A stretch of 64,000 nt of DNA from positions 248,001 to 312,000 of the forward strand of contig JBLXDM010000004.1 of the NCBI GenBank assembly GCA_048264125.1, written 5' to 3'. Every line of letters starts with the position of its first letter. Within the stretch, counting starts at the first letter, position 1. The translations under genes and the position numbers were made by a program. Under the pieces are notes generated by a model. That model ran no database searches. It worked only from the letters and a program-made list of their open reading frames with translations, and was not told the DNA's origin. Shown piece after piece: positions 52,823 through 61,779 of this stretch. The DNA is from M1-B18 sp048264125 (lineage in GTDB: Bacteria; Bacillota; Clostridia; Peptostreptococcales; Natronincolaceae).

Positions 52823-54589
52823 CTATATTTTAAATTGTTCAACAATCTGCTCAAGCTGTGAAGACAAAGCTTTTAGTTCATTGGCATGATTAGATACTTC
52901 TTCTACCGCTGCCAGCTGTTCTTCAGATGAGGCAGATACTTCTTCTGTCGCAGCGGAGGTTTGCTGAGTAGAAGCAGAGATGTTCTCCATGATCTCTACA
53001 ATTTCATCCTTTGCAGTTCTCATGGATAGACTTCCTTTACTAATTTCATTTACGCTAATTATTAGTGTTTTAAGTGCACTAGATATTTCCTTGAAAGCAT
53101 TTTTTGTATCATTTACGGCAATATTTTGATCCTTTGATACAGATTTTACAAGTTCCATTGTTTGGACGGAAGAATTAGAATACTTGTGAATTTCTCCGAT
53201 TATTTCCTTGATTTCTTTCACTGCGTTTTCTGATTGTTCAGCGAGTTTTCTGATTTCATCTGCTACAACAGCAAAGCCTCTACCTGCATCTCCCGCTCGA
53301 GCCGCTTCGATTGATGCGTTAAGAGCAAGTAGATTTGTTTGCTGAGAAATTTGTGTAATAGTTTCCGTAATCACATTAATTTTATTGCTACTTTCACTTA
53401 CACTAGTGATAACTTCACCGATATCTATTGTCGCTCTATTATTCCTATCTGTGGTATCTATTAAAGTTTCAACAGCTATTAAACCATTATCGCTTAATTT
53501 ATCGGTTTGCGTAGCTACTTGATCCATATTTATTGCAGAATTCGCAACAGCTTCAATATTCTGCGCCAAAATATCTATTCTGTTAACTGCATTTTCAGTA
53601 TTACTCGCTTCTTCTCCTACAGCTTGAGCAACCTCTTGTATGGTTGTTGCTACTTCATTGATAGCCCTAGAGGTTTCTTCTGTGATGGTTGCTAAGGAGT
53701 CTGAGAATTTCATCACCGTCATGGAGGAATCCTTCATTGTAGATATAAGTTCCTTCATATTTCTTAGCATAATATTAAAAGACTGTGCTAATATGCCCGT
53801 TTCATCATTATTAGAAATATTGAGCTCCGTAATTCTAAGATTCCCCTTGGAAACTTCCTCTAATCTATTGCTAATCATCTGTATGGGTTCAGAAATGTGT
53901 TTAGAAAATATAATAATGGTGGTCATGCCTAAAATAGTTGACCCAACTAGAATAAGTAACAATAGTCTTAGGATGGCGTTAGAGCCTTGATTATAATCTT
54001 GCATATAAGAGCCTGATGAAACAATCCAACCCCAATGTGGATCTCTTTCTTGATAAGAAATTTTTTCTCCTATTTGTTCGGAATTTGGTAATGTCCATGC
54101 ATAATGTACAAAACCACCTCCATTTTGAGCAGACTTTATTTGCTCTTGAACCAGTTTAAATCCTTTTCCACTTTTATCTTCTACATCCCATACGTTATTT
54201 CCCTCTAAAGTAGGATGTGCAACCTCTAAGCCGTTTTCATCATAAACGACAAAATAGCCATTAGCTCCCAGATCAATATTCTTATTGATTTCTCTTTTGC
54301 CCTCACTATCCATCTTACCTAATAGGTAGACTTTAACCTGTTCTTGAGCCTCAGAGAGTGTTATATTCCCCGCAGTTACTTCTTTTTGCTTTGTATCAAT
54401 AAGCTGAAGAGCTTGTTTAACGCTATTTTTTAGTATTATTTCACCTTTCTTATTCAGCTCTGTTGTGGCAATTCGGTAACTAACCAATCCTGAAATTAGC
54501 AAGGGAAGAATAAGCAGAAGAGATGCCATTGCAATGAGTTTGGTACGAATAGAGCTTGTCAAATTTAGCTTTAATTTCTTTGTTCTCAT
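52823..54589 (-). CDS. Methyl-accepting chemotaxis protein with extracytoplasmic Cache domain
   Basis: The 588-residue receptor has membrane helices at about 16-37 and 207-228, a periplasmic-side sensor domain between them with IDLGANGYFVVYDENGLEVA (about 105-124) and WGWIVSSGSYM, typical of single Cache (sCache_2) domains, then a HAMP domain (about 229-282) and a signalling domain. The conserved tip is NVITETITQISQQTNLLALN and NASIEAARAGDAGRGFAVVA (about 400-435). Cache domains of this type often bind small organic acids. A sigma-28-like -10/-35 pair lies in repeat C copy 2 upstream. The start is supported by TGGAGGTAG. Confidence 0.92.
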   Translation of the reverse strand: MRTKKLKLNLTSSIRTKLIAMASLLLILPLLISGLVSYRIATTELNKKGEIILKNSVKQALQLIDTKQKEVTAGNITLSEAQEQVKVYLLGKMDSEGKREINKNIDLGANGYFVVYDENGLEVAHPTLEGNNVWDVEDKSGKGFKLVQEQIKSAQNGGGFVHYAWTLPNSEQIGEKISYQERDPHWGWIVSSGSYMQDYNQGSNAILRLLLLILVGSTILGMTTIIIFSKHISEPIQMISNRLEEVSKGNLRITELNISNNDETGILAQSFNIMLRNMKELISTMKDSSMTVMKFSDSLATITEETSRAINEVATTIQEVAQAVGEEASNTENAVNRIDILAQNIEAVANSAINMDQVATQTDKLSDNGLIAVETLIDTTDRNNRATIDIGEVITSVSESSNKINVITETITQISQQTNLLALNASIEAARAGDAGRGFAVVADEIRKLAEQSENAVKEIKEIIGEIHKYSNSSVQTMELVKSVSKDQNIAVNDTKNAFKEISSALKTLIISVNEISKGSLSMRTAKDEIVEIMENISASTQQTSAATEEVSASSEEQLAAVEEVSNHANELKALSSQLEQIVEQFKI

Positions 54590-54723
54590 AATCTACCTCC
54601 AGTTCATGTTTTAGAATTCAGATAACTTAATATTTATGAAATCTGTGTAAATTCATTTCGACATTTTTCAACAAAATCCTTCTTATTTCAAATGATTTTA
54701 TTTCTTTTCTCATTTATGGTACT

Positions 54724-54758
54724 ATAGCCTTAGCCTGCACAATCGGCACCTAAACTGC
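54724..54758. repeat. Repeat C, copy 2, with sigma-28-like promoter on the minus strand
   Basis: This is a 34/35 match to 52681-52715. On the minus strand it contains GCCGATTG, and TAAA lies 16 nt upstream (54764-54767), resembling the TAAA-N15-GCCGATAA consensus of sigma-28 (SigD/FliA), which drives chemoreceptor genes. Copy 1 has GCCGATTG but no TAAA. On the plus strand, CCTGCA/TGCAGG followed by GTTTTAGTTTTTT resembles a terminator. Confidence 0.5.
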
Positions 54759-54810
54759 AGGGTTTTAGTTTTTTCCTTCTGCTAATATATACACAAGAGG
54801 AGGTATAGAA

Positions 54811-55680
54811 ATGGATCAAATGAAGCAATTGAATCTTGCAATGGCCTACATCGAAGAGAATTTATCCGGAGAAATCGACTTTCAAAAAGTTGCACAGCTG
54901 GCCTGCTGCTCAGAATATCACTTTAGAAGATTGTTTTCCTTCTTGAGCGGGATGCCGCTGGGAGAATACATCAGATGCAGACGTTTGGCACAGGCTGCCT
55001 TTGATTTATGCGAAGGCAGTGAAAAAATCATCGATATTGCATTAAAATACGGATATGACTCACCAGATTCCTTCACTAGGGCATTCCAAGCCTTTCACGG
55101 CATAACCCCCAGTGAGGCAAGGAAAGGCAGTGCCTCATTAAAGGCCCTTCCACCTATGACCTTCCAATTGACTATTAAAGGAGGAAATAAAATGAACTAT
55201 CGTATTGAAGAAAAGGGAGAATTTAAAATCGTAGGCATTAAGAAAAGGATTAAGCTGATTTTTGAGGGGGTAAACCCCGAAATGGACTCCATATGGCAAA
55301 GCCTTACTATGGAGATAATAACCCAGCTTAAATCCCTTAGCAATGTGGAGCCAAAGGGTATGCTATCCGTTTCAGCAAATTTTGAGGAGCGTGCTGTTGA
55401 GGGTACTGAGCTGGATCAGTATATCGGCGTAGCCACAACAATGACACCGCCAGCGGACTTCGATGTCCTAACTGTGGAGGCATCTACCTGGGCCGTATTC
55501 ACCGCAGTAGGAGAGTTTCCAAAGGCATTGCAGGAAACCTGGGCAGGAATATATGCCCAATGGTTCCCCACCTCTGGCTATGAGCATACGGGTGGTCCTG
55601 AAATACTGTGGAATGAAAGCCCTGACACAAGCCTTGCCAACTATAAGAGTGAAATATGGATACCTGTTAGAAAGAAATAG
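54811..55680 (+). CDS. AraC-type regulator with GyrI-like ligand-binding domain
   Basis: Residues 1-110 are an AraC DNA-binding domain with two helix-turn-helix motifs (FQKVAQLACCSEYHFRRLFS and IIDIALKYGYDSPDSFTRAF). Residues 130-289 match the GyrI/integron effector-binding fold (MNYRIEEKGEFKIVGIKKRI, then WAVFTAVGEFPKALQETWAG). The domain order is that of Rob-like multidrug and antibiotic-response regulators. Its ligand is likely a small hydrophobic compound. AAGAGGAGG precedes the ATG. It is divergent from the chemoreceptor gene. Confidence 0.9.
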   Translation: MDQMKQLNLAMAYIEENLSGEIDFQKVAQLACCSEYHFRRLFSFLSGMPLGEYIRCRRLAQAAFDLCEGSEKIIDIALKYGYDSPDSFTRAFQAFHGITPSEARKGSASLKALPPMTFQLTIKGGNKMNYRIEEKGEFKIVGIKKRIKLIFEGVNPEMDSIWQSLTMEIITQLKSLSNVEPKGMLSVSANFEERAVEGTELDQYIGVATTMTPPADFDVLTVEASTWAVFTAVGEFPKALQETWAGIYAQWFPTSGYEHTGGPEILWNESPDTSLANYKSEIWIPVRKK

Positions 55681-55696
55681 CAATAAATTAACCGTT

Positions 55697-55741
55697 AAAA
55701 AAGCGTATGCTGAAGCTTAACACTTCAGCTACGCTTTTTAT
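55697..55741 (+). terminator. Strong intrinsic terminator after the AraC/GyrI gene
   Basis: A long stem AAAAAGCGTATGCTGAAG / CTTCAGCTACGCTTTTT with a 7-9-nt loop lies 16 nt after the stop. The remaining 130 bp to galU show nothing notable. Confidence 0.82.
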
Positions 55742-55872
55742 GTTTTTGATACAAACTAAACAGCTTTAGGAAACTGTATCAAGGCATTTGCGTTATTGAT
55801 CTGGCTACCCAAATGAAATAATATAAGAACTATGAAATAGAGGTAGTCTGGGTGGTTTAATAGGTTGATTCA

Positions 55873-56787
55873 TTACTCCAAAGATATAGCAGCCTCTTCT
55901 AATTCTGCAATTCCTGCTTCCTTCTTCACTACCTTATTTAAATACTTAAGAAATTCTTCTCTTAAATCCCCACGTCTTAAAGCAAACTCAACAGTGGCCT
56001 CAAGGAAGCCCTTCTTATCCCCTACATCATATCTTCTACCTTCAAAGCTATAGGCATACATAGCTTCTTTTTCAGCTAAGACCTTAAGTGCATCTGTGAG
56101 CTGAATCTCTCCACCTTTACCTGCCTCTGTCTTTTCTAGGATTTCGAATATCGCGGGATTAATGATATATCTACCTAGAATAGCCACATTTGAAGGAGCC
56201 TCTTCTATAGCTGGTTTTTCTACTAATCCCCTCACCTCATAAACCCTACCTTTTATATGCTTACCTACAACAATACCGTATTTATTGACATCTTCTCTAG
56301 CTACTTCCTGCACCCCGAGGATTGAGGCTTTATATTCGTCATAGGCTTCTATCATTTGCTTTAGGCATGGGTTATTAGGGTTGTGGACGATATCATCTCC
56401 TAATAAAACTGCAAATGGCTCATCACCAATGAAGCTCTTGGCACAGTAGATCGCATGACCTAATCCCTTTGCTTCTTTTTGTCTGATATAGTGAATATTT
56501 ACCATATCCGATATTTTTCTAACCTCTTCTAATAAGTCATACTTCCCCTTTGATTCCAGCTCTAGCTCCAATTCAATTGATTTGTCAAAATGGTCCTCTA
56601 TTGACTTTTTGTTGCGACCTGTAATAATTAAAATTTCTTCGATGCCGGAGGCTATAGCTTCTTCAATAATATATTGCAATGTAGGCTTATCTACGATTGG
56701 CAGCATTTCCTTAGGTTGTGCCTTTGTAGCTGGTAAAAATCTGGTGCCTAAGCCTGCTGCTGGTATGATTGCCTTCCTTATTTTCAT
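55873..56787 (-). CDS. galU: UTP-glucose-1-phosphate uridylyltransferase
   Basis: GalU makes UDP-glucose from glucose-1-phosphate and UTP. The 304-residue protein has the nucleotide-binding GLGTRFLPATKAQPKEMLPI (about 12-31), IVDKPTLQYIIEEA, the sugar site VLLGDDIV (about 133), and GLVEKP (about 186). It is the last gene of the glycan cassette and lies 14 nt after galE, with AGGGGGGAAG upstream. The product is the substrate for GalE. Confidence 0.94.
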   Translation of the reverse strand: MKIRKAIIPAAGLGTRFLPATKAQPKEMLPIVDKPTLQYIIEEAIASGIEEILIITGRNKKSIEDHFDKSIELELELESKGKYDLLEEVRKISDMVNIHYIRQKEAKGLGHAIYCAKSFIGDEPFAVLLGDDIVHNPNNPCLKQMIEAYDEYKASILGVQEVAREDVNKYGIVVGKHIKGRVYEVRGLVEKPAIEEAPSNVAILGRYIINPAIFEILEKTEAGKGGEIQLTDALKVLAEKEAMYAYSFEGRRYDVGDKKGFLEATVEFALRRGDLREEFLKYLNKVVKKEAGIAELEEAAISLE

Positions 56788-56801
56788 GGGTCTTCCCCCC
56801 T

Positions 56802-57794
56802 CTATAACTCACGGCTATATCCATTTGGATGATTCTTATGCCAGTGCCACGCATCTCCAATTATTTTCTCTAACAAATCAAACTGAGGCTTCCAACCCAA
56901 TATACTTCTGGCTTTATCTGAAGAAGCAATTAAAATCGCTGGGTCACCAGCTCTTCTTTCCTGTACTACAGCTGGTATTAGATGTCCCGTTACTTTTCTC
57001 GTAGTTTTGATTACTTCCTTTACAGAGTAACCATTGCCATTACCAAGATTAAATATATCACTTTCATTGCCTTTTCTTAGATACGCTAAAGCGTCATAAT
57101 GCGCAGAAGCTAAATCCATCACATGAATATAGTCTCTTATGCAAGTGCCATCTTCAGTTGGGTAGTCATCCCCATAGATAAATATTTCTTCTCGTTTTCC
57201 CAATGGTACTTGAAGAATTAACGGTATTAAATGTGTTTCAGGCTTATGCGCTTCACCAATCCTTCCATCTTCATGAGCGCCAGCAGCATTAAAATATCTT
57301 AGTGACACATATCTAATACCGTAGGCTTTGTCAAACCATTGCATCATCTTCTCCATTGCCAGCTTTGTTTCACCATAGGTATTGGTAGGATTTGTTTCAT
57401 CCTCTTCAAGTATTGGGATGTTCTTAGGCTCACCATAGGTTGCCGCAGTTGATGAAAAAACAATTTTATTAACACTATTCTCCTTCATAGCACCAAGAAG
57501 ACAAAGCATCCCATAGACATTATTATGGTAATACTCATATGGCTTCTCCATGCTCTCCCCTACTAGGGAGTTGGCAGCAAAGTGTATCACAGCTTCAATA
57601 TTATGGAATTTGAATACCTTATCCAATTCATCTTTATCTCTAATATCAAGCTTGTAAAGATTGTCCGCTTTTATGGCAGCTTCATGACCACTTTGCAAAT
57701 TGTCTACAACGATAATTTCCTCATTTTTCCCTTCAAAATATTTCACTGTATGGCTACCTATATAACCTGCTCCTCCGGTTATTAATATTGGCAT
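56802..57794 (-). CDS. galE: UDP-glucose 4-epimerase
   Basis: This 330-residue short-chain dehydrogenase family enzyme interconverts UDP-glucose and UDP-galactose using NAD. It has GGAGYIGSHT (about 6-15), VIHFAANSLVGES (about 67), the catalytic Ser-Ser-Ala-Thr near FSSTAATYGEP (about 112) and YGETKLAMEK (about 141-150) with the Tyr-Lys pair, and GICTRDYIHV-like GTCIRDYIHV (about 208). It starts ATG at 57794 after AAGGAGGTG. Confidence 0.95.
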   Translation of the reverse strand: MPILITGGAGYIGSHTVKYFEGKNEEIIVVDNLQSGHEAAIKADNLYKLDIRDKDELDKVFKFHNIEAVIHFAANSLVGESMEKPYEYYHNNVYGMLCLLGAMKENSVNKIVFSSTAATYGEPKNIPILEEDETNPTNTYGETKLAMEKMMQWFDKAYGIRYVSLRYFNAAGAHEDGRIGEAHKPETHLIPLILQVPLGKREEIFIYGDDYPTEDGTCIRDYIHVMDLASAHYDALAYLRKGNESDIFNLGNGNGYSVKEVIKTTRKVTGHLIPAVVQERRAGDPAILIASSDKARSILGWKPQFDLLEKIIGDAWHWHKNHPNGYSREL

Positions 57795-57868
57795 GGATTA
57801 GCACCTCCTTTTTTCTACTGGACTAAAGGCCATATAAACATACCCTTCTTCTTAATCATGCAGTTCCC

Positions 57869-58381
57869 TCAAGTATTATTAAATACCAATATCCCTGTAC
57901 CATGAACTATATTAGATACTTCGCTTGTCGTTTTAGTTTTCTTGTATAATCCCAGCAGCTCCATAGTTGCACAATACTTATCTACTAGGCTTACTACAAA
58001 TGATTCCTTATACCTCGGAAACAAAAGTGGTGTAGCCGGCCACATGTGTTTTTTAATGATGTCCTCTTCAAGCTTTGTTAGTTCAAAATGTGTGCTTGCT
58101 TCCTTCAGTGCTAATTTGCTATGGGTAAAAATATTAATAATAAAAGACTTAGTATCCTTTGTTCTGAAATCATGCAGCAATGCACCTCTTGCGGCATCAA
58201 TCTCATTTAAACCCAGTCGTTTACATATGACGAAGCTAATATACGAGGTATACACCAAATGGTCCAATAGAGTTGCATTTTTTGAATGCTGTTCCATTCC
58301 ATCCATTGATTGAACGAGGGGACTCTCTAAAAGATCTGCAATAGCTTCATTAAATTCATTCATATATTTCATTCTTATCAT
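57869..58381 (-). CDS. HD-domain phosphohydrolase
   Basis: The 170-residue protein matches the small HD superfamily: DHLVYTSYISFVICKRLG (about 40-57), the HD pair LLHDFRTKDT (about 68-77) and a third ligand region in IIKKHMWP (about 108-115). The substrate is unknown; HD proteins cleave phosphate esters or nucleotides. It lies inside the glycan cassette between galE and glf on the same strand, with a 74-nt gap to galE. The start is ambiguous: ATG 58381 lies only 1 nt from GGGA, whereas ATG 58372 is better spaced. Confidence 0.78.
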   Translation of the reverse strand: MIRMKYMNEFNEAIADLLESPLVQSMDGMEQHSKNATLLDHLVYTSYISFVICKRLGLNEIDAARGALLHDFRTKDTKSFIINIFTHSKLALKEASTHFELTKLEEDIIKKHMWPATPLLFPRYKESFVVSLVDKYCATMELLGLYKKTKTTSEVSNIVHGTGILVFNNT

Positions 58382-58437
58382 ATCCCTTCGTATCTTAAAT
58401 CTAGTTTTTATATGATTTAGTTTAGAATACTCCCATG

Positions 58438-59532
58438 TTATAATTTGGCTGTTATATTTAATACCGACTCAATTACTTTATCCATATCATAATATTTATA
58501 GCTCCCTAATCTTCCTCCAAAAATGACATGAGCTTCTTTTTCGGCAAGGCAGCAATACTTCTCATACAGGTCACTATTATATGCGTCATTTATCGGATAA
58601 TAAGGCTCTTTGTCAGTATCCCATTCATCGCTGTACTCATGGCTAATCACTGTTTTTTCTTGTTTACCAAACTCAAAATGCTTGTGTTCGATAATGCGGG
58701 TATAGGGAATATCCCTATGGGTGTAATTAATCACTGCATTACCTTGAAAATTATCTGTATCTAAAATCTTGTTCTCGAATCTAATACTCCTATACTCTAA
58801 TGGGCCATAACAGTAATCAAAATATCTGTCGATGGTTCCAGTGTATACAACTGTTTTAGCTAAGCTGTCAAAATACTCTTTTTGGTCGAAGTAATCTACG
58901 GAAAGATATAGCTCCGAATTTACTAACATTTTTTCACAGATTTGCGTATATCCACCGATAGGAATGCCTTGGTAGGGGTCATTAAAATAATTGCTATCAT
59001 ATACAAACCTTACGGGTAATCTTTTAATAATAAATGGTGGCAGCTCTTTGCAGCTTCGTCCCCATTGCTTCTCAGTATATCCTTCTATTAATTTTTCATA
59101 GATGTCCCTGCCAACAAGGGATATGGCCATTTCCTCAAGATTTTTAGGCTGCCCCTGAATTTGACTTGATTGCTCTCTGATTTTTTCCTTTGCTTGATTA
59201 GGCGTAATGACCCCCCACATTTTGTTAAAGGTGTTCATATTGAAGGGAAGATTATATATTTCGCCCTTATAATTGGCAAGAGGACTATTAACATAGTGAT
59301 TAAAGTCAGCAAACTGGTTGATGTAATCCCATATTTTTTTATTTGATGTATGAAAAATATGAGCACCATATTTGTGGACATTGATATTCTCAATATTTTC
59401 AGTGTAGATATTTCCGCCTATATGATTTCGCTTTTCTATCACTAAGCATTTTTTACCTCTGCTTGTCATTTCATTGGCAAATACACAGCCGAATAATCCT
59501 GCACCTATTATTAAATAATCATATTTATTCAT
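58438..59532 (-). CDS. glf: UDP-galactopyranose mutase
   Basis: Glf is a flavoenzyme that converts UDP-galactopyranose to UDP-galactofuranose. The 364-residue protein has the FAD-binding GAGLFGCVFANEM (about 8-20), GGNIYTENIENINVHKYGAH (about 38-57), the substrate site IEGYTEKQWGRSCKELPPFI (about 168-187) and the family motif GTIDRYFDYCYG (about 232). The C-terminal GGRLGSYKYYDMDKVI completes the FAD site. AAAAGGAG precedes ATG 59532. It shows that the cell can make galactofuranose-containing glycan. Confidence 0.94.
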   Translation of the reverse strand: MNKYDYLIIGAGLFGCVFANEMTSRGKKCLVIEKRNHIGGNIYTENIENINVHKYGAHIFHTSNKKIWDYINQFADFNHYVNSPLANYKGEIYNLPFNMNTFNKMWGVITPNQAKEKIREQSSQIQGQPKNLEEMAISLVGRDIYEKLIEGYTEKQWGRSCKELPPFIIKRLPVRFVYDSNYFNDPYQGIPIGGYTQICEKMLVNSELYLSVDYFDQKEYFDSLAKTVVYTGTIDRYFDYCYGPLEYRSIRFENKILDTDNFQGNAVINYTHRDIPYTRIIEHKHFEFGKQEKTVISHEYSDEWDTDKEPYYPINDAYNSDLYEKYCCLAEKEAHVIFGGRLGSYKYYDMDKVIESVLNITAKL

Positions 59533-59548
59533 ATAACAAACTCCTTTT

Positions 59549-60583
59549 TCATTTTTTCCTTATCAATTTCCCGTTAAACAATACAACCATCATTCCAATA
59601 AGCAGGATGAGATAAAAGCTTACGCTTCTTGTAATAATCATTGAGGTTTTCAAATATTGTTCTGTAAAAATACCACCTAAAGCATTGCTATATATTAGCT
59701 CTGTGATTCCTTGAGCCCCGGGTATTGGCAGCATATCCACTGCCACATAAATTGAAGCTTGGATACAAAGTATGGTTAGAAAGCTTGTATTTTCCAAAGG
59801 CAATCCTAAATAAATAAAAAGGGGAATAAACAAAAGCGATGATCTCTGGATAAATGTCAATACAGTTAAAACCCCTATTTTAAACTTATTCTGAAATATA
59901 AAATCCACTGAATCTTTATATCCAGCAATAAATAAGTCAATTCTTTCCTTGCGAATATTGTTTTCTTTTAATACCTTCATTTTTACTAGCAATAGCTCCA
60001 ATGTATGGATCATGGATTTTGTTTTTTCAGGTATTAGCATAAAGGCAAGTATCAGAAAAAGGATTAAAATATTGAGTGTCAAGCCTAAATAATACACCCA
60101 TACATAAGCACCGAGGTACGCAACAATGCCCTTTGACCAAAAAAGCAATAATGCTACTCCCATAGCAACCATAATTAGCTTGTAAAAAAGTGCCATGGAT
60201 AAAAGGGTTACTGTACTTAATGCAGTACTGTTGCCATCTTTTCTCATATAATAGAGCTGAAAGGGTTGTCCACCTGTGGCAGAAGGTGTTATTCCGGAAT
60301 AAAAATATCCGACAAATGCATATCTTAAGCATTTAAAGATAGATGGTCTTTTATCTTTTTGCGTTAAAAGTATCCAGAATATACAGCCTTCAACACATAT
60401 AAATAACATCGCTGCTACAACACAAAGCAAAAGCCAAAATAAAGATATATGACTCATGCTTCCTATTAAATCAGATAAGCTATAGCCATTAAACATGGTA
60501 AACACTGTCAAAAGGGCTACTGATAAAAACACGAGTCCATTGATCATTAGTTTATGTTTTTTTATAAAAGTAAATATATTCAT
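59549..60583 (-). CDS. YbhN/UPF0104 family membrane protein (LPG synthase TM region-like)
   Basis: This 344-residue protein has eight to nine membrane helices and matches the YbhN family, related to the membrane half of MprF. It includes the conserved FVGYFYSGITPSATGGQPFQ (about 90-109) and IPGAQGITELIYSNALGG (about 295). Members often occur with glycosyltransferases and are thought to move lipids or act as flippases. It is 12 nt after the glycosyltransferase gene, with AAGGAG upstream. Its exact role in this cassette is inference. Confidence 0.84.
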   Translation of the reverse strand: MNIFTFIKKHKLMINGLVFLSVALLTVFTMFNGYSLSDLIGSMSHISLFWLLLCVVAAMLFICVEGCIFWILLTQKDKRPSIFKCLRYAFVGYFYSGITPSATGGQPFQLYYMRKDGNSTALSTVTLLSMALFYKLIMVAMGVALLLFWSKGIVAYLGAYVWVYYLGLTLNILILFLILAFMLIPEKTKSMIHTLELLLVKMKVLKENNIRKERIDLFIAGYKDSVDFIFQNKFKIGVLTVLTFIQRSSLLFIPLFIYLGLPLENTSFLTILCIQASIYVAVDMLPIPGAQGITELIYSNALGGIFTEQYLKTSMIITRSVSFYLILLIGMMVVLFNGKLIRKK

Positions 60584-60594
60584 TTAAACTCCTT

Positions 60595-61617
60595 CTAGGC
60601 GAACTTATACCTTCTCTTAGCAAAACGGTAACAAGAAATTGCTACTTTGTCGCATATAGGCTCTGGCAGTATCGTAATGACATTGAAGGAAAAGTATTTA
60701 ACCTGCTTATACAGGGATTTATCTATATTTCTAATTTCCATCCACAGTTTTTTCATTTCAGCCTTGTACTCATCTTTGTTAGCCAAAGCGCATAAAGCAG
60801 TAGTTAATGATATTAAAATGGATATTTGTCGTATCATATACCTTGCAAGCTTGGGGGACATTTGTTTTATTTCTTTTATGTTATAGCTATTTAAAACTAT
60901 TCTCGTCACCTTAAACTGTTGATCAATTCTCCTTAGCATGGATTTTTCATTTACCGATTGGTCCTCTCTTCCGATATAATACTGATAAAAATCGATATCG
61001 AGATATATTAGCTTTTTTACATATGGCAAAGGTTGATATGCAAAAATATTATCCACATAGAATGTATGCTCCGGTAGCTTTACACCTGCCTGCCTAATCA
61101 CATCAGTTCTGAAGGTCAACGAATGCATCATAAGATATTGCGATACGGTAAAGGATTGCAAATCATCCCATGTAGATACCTTGTTAGGCTCAAAAACATT
61201 TCTATATTGAATTCGATGGAAGGTAGCATCATCCAATCGATTGTATACGTAGTTAGAAACAAATAAATCGACGGTGATATCCCCTTCCACGGTCTCTTTA
61301 ATCCTGTTGAGTAGTGTTAAATAGCTGCCTTTCTCCACCCAATCATCTGAATCTACAACCTTAAAATAAATGCCCTTTGCCTGCTCTATTCCTACATTTA
61401 CACCTGAGCCATGGCCCCCATTTTCTTTGTGCACTACCTTCACTATATTGGGATATAGATTTGCGTACATATCCGCTATTTCTCCAGTGTTGTCTGTAGA
61501 ACCATCATTTACTATAATAATTTCTACATCTTCCCCACCAGGTAAAAGAGATTCAATGCATCGATCTAAATACGCCTCTGAATTATAGCTTGGTACTACA
61601 AATGTCATATACTTCAT
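60595..61617 (-). CDS. Family 2 glycosyltransferase
   Basis: The 340-residue protein has an N-terminal GT-A domain with SYNSEAYLDRCIESLL (about 10-25), IIIVNDGSTDNTGEI (about 33-47), NGGHGSGVNVGIEQAKG (about 66-82) and the metal-binding VVDSDDW (about 87-93). The C-terminal region (230-340) is helical and may interact with the membrane. The donor is probably a UDP-sugar from this cassette. The acceptor is unknown. The start is ATG 61617 with GAGAGGA 9 nt upstream. Confidence 0.88.
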   Translation of the reverse strand: MKYMTFVVPSYNSEAYLDRCIESLLPGGEDVEIIIVNDGSTDNTGEIADMYANLYPNIVKVVHKENGGHGSGVNVGIEQAKGIYFKVVDSDDWVEKGSYLTLLNRIKETVEGDITVDLFVSNYVYNRLDDATFHRIQYRNVFEPNKVSTWDDLQSFTVSQYLMMHSLTFRTDVIRQAGVKLPEHTFYVDNIFAYQPLPYVKKLIYLDIDFYQYYIGREDQSVNEKSMLRRIDQQFKVTRIVLNSYNIKEIKQMSPKLARYMIRQISILISLTTALCALANKDEYKAEMKKLWMEIRNIDKSLYKQVKYFSFNVITILPEPICDKVAISCYRFAKRRYKFA

Positions 61618-61744
61618 GATTATAGTCCTCTCTTCTTTTGAATTTAGTACTTTTCCAAACCCTTAATATCATGATAGCAAAAGGGATTTAAGTATCTTTT
61701 AGTTTAAATATAAGAAATGGAAAAGAAAAATTAAAGATTTATAA

Positions 61745-61779
61745 AAGAAAACCACCTCTGAAATTTAAGAGATGGTTTT
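61745..61779 (-). terminator. Terminator of the two-component operon
   Basis: AAAACCATCTCT / AGAGGTGGTTTT is a nearly perfect stem followed by CTTTTAT on the minus strand. It overlaps the last codon of the histidine kinase gene and separates it from the glycosyltransferase gene. Confidence 0.72.
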
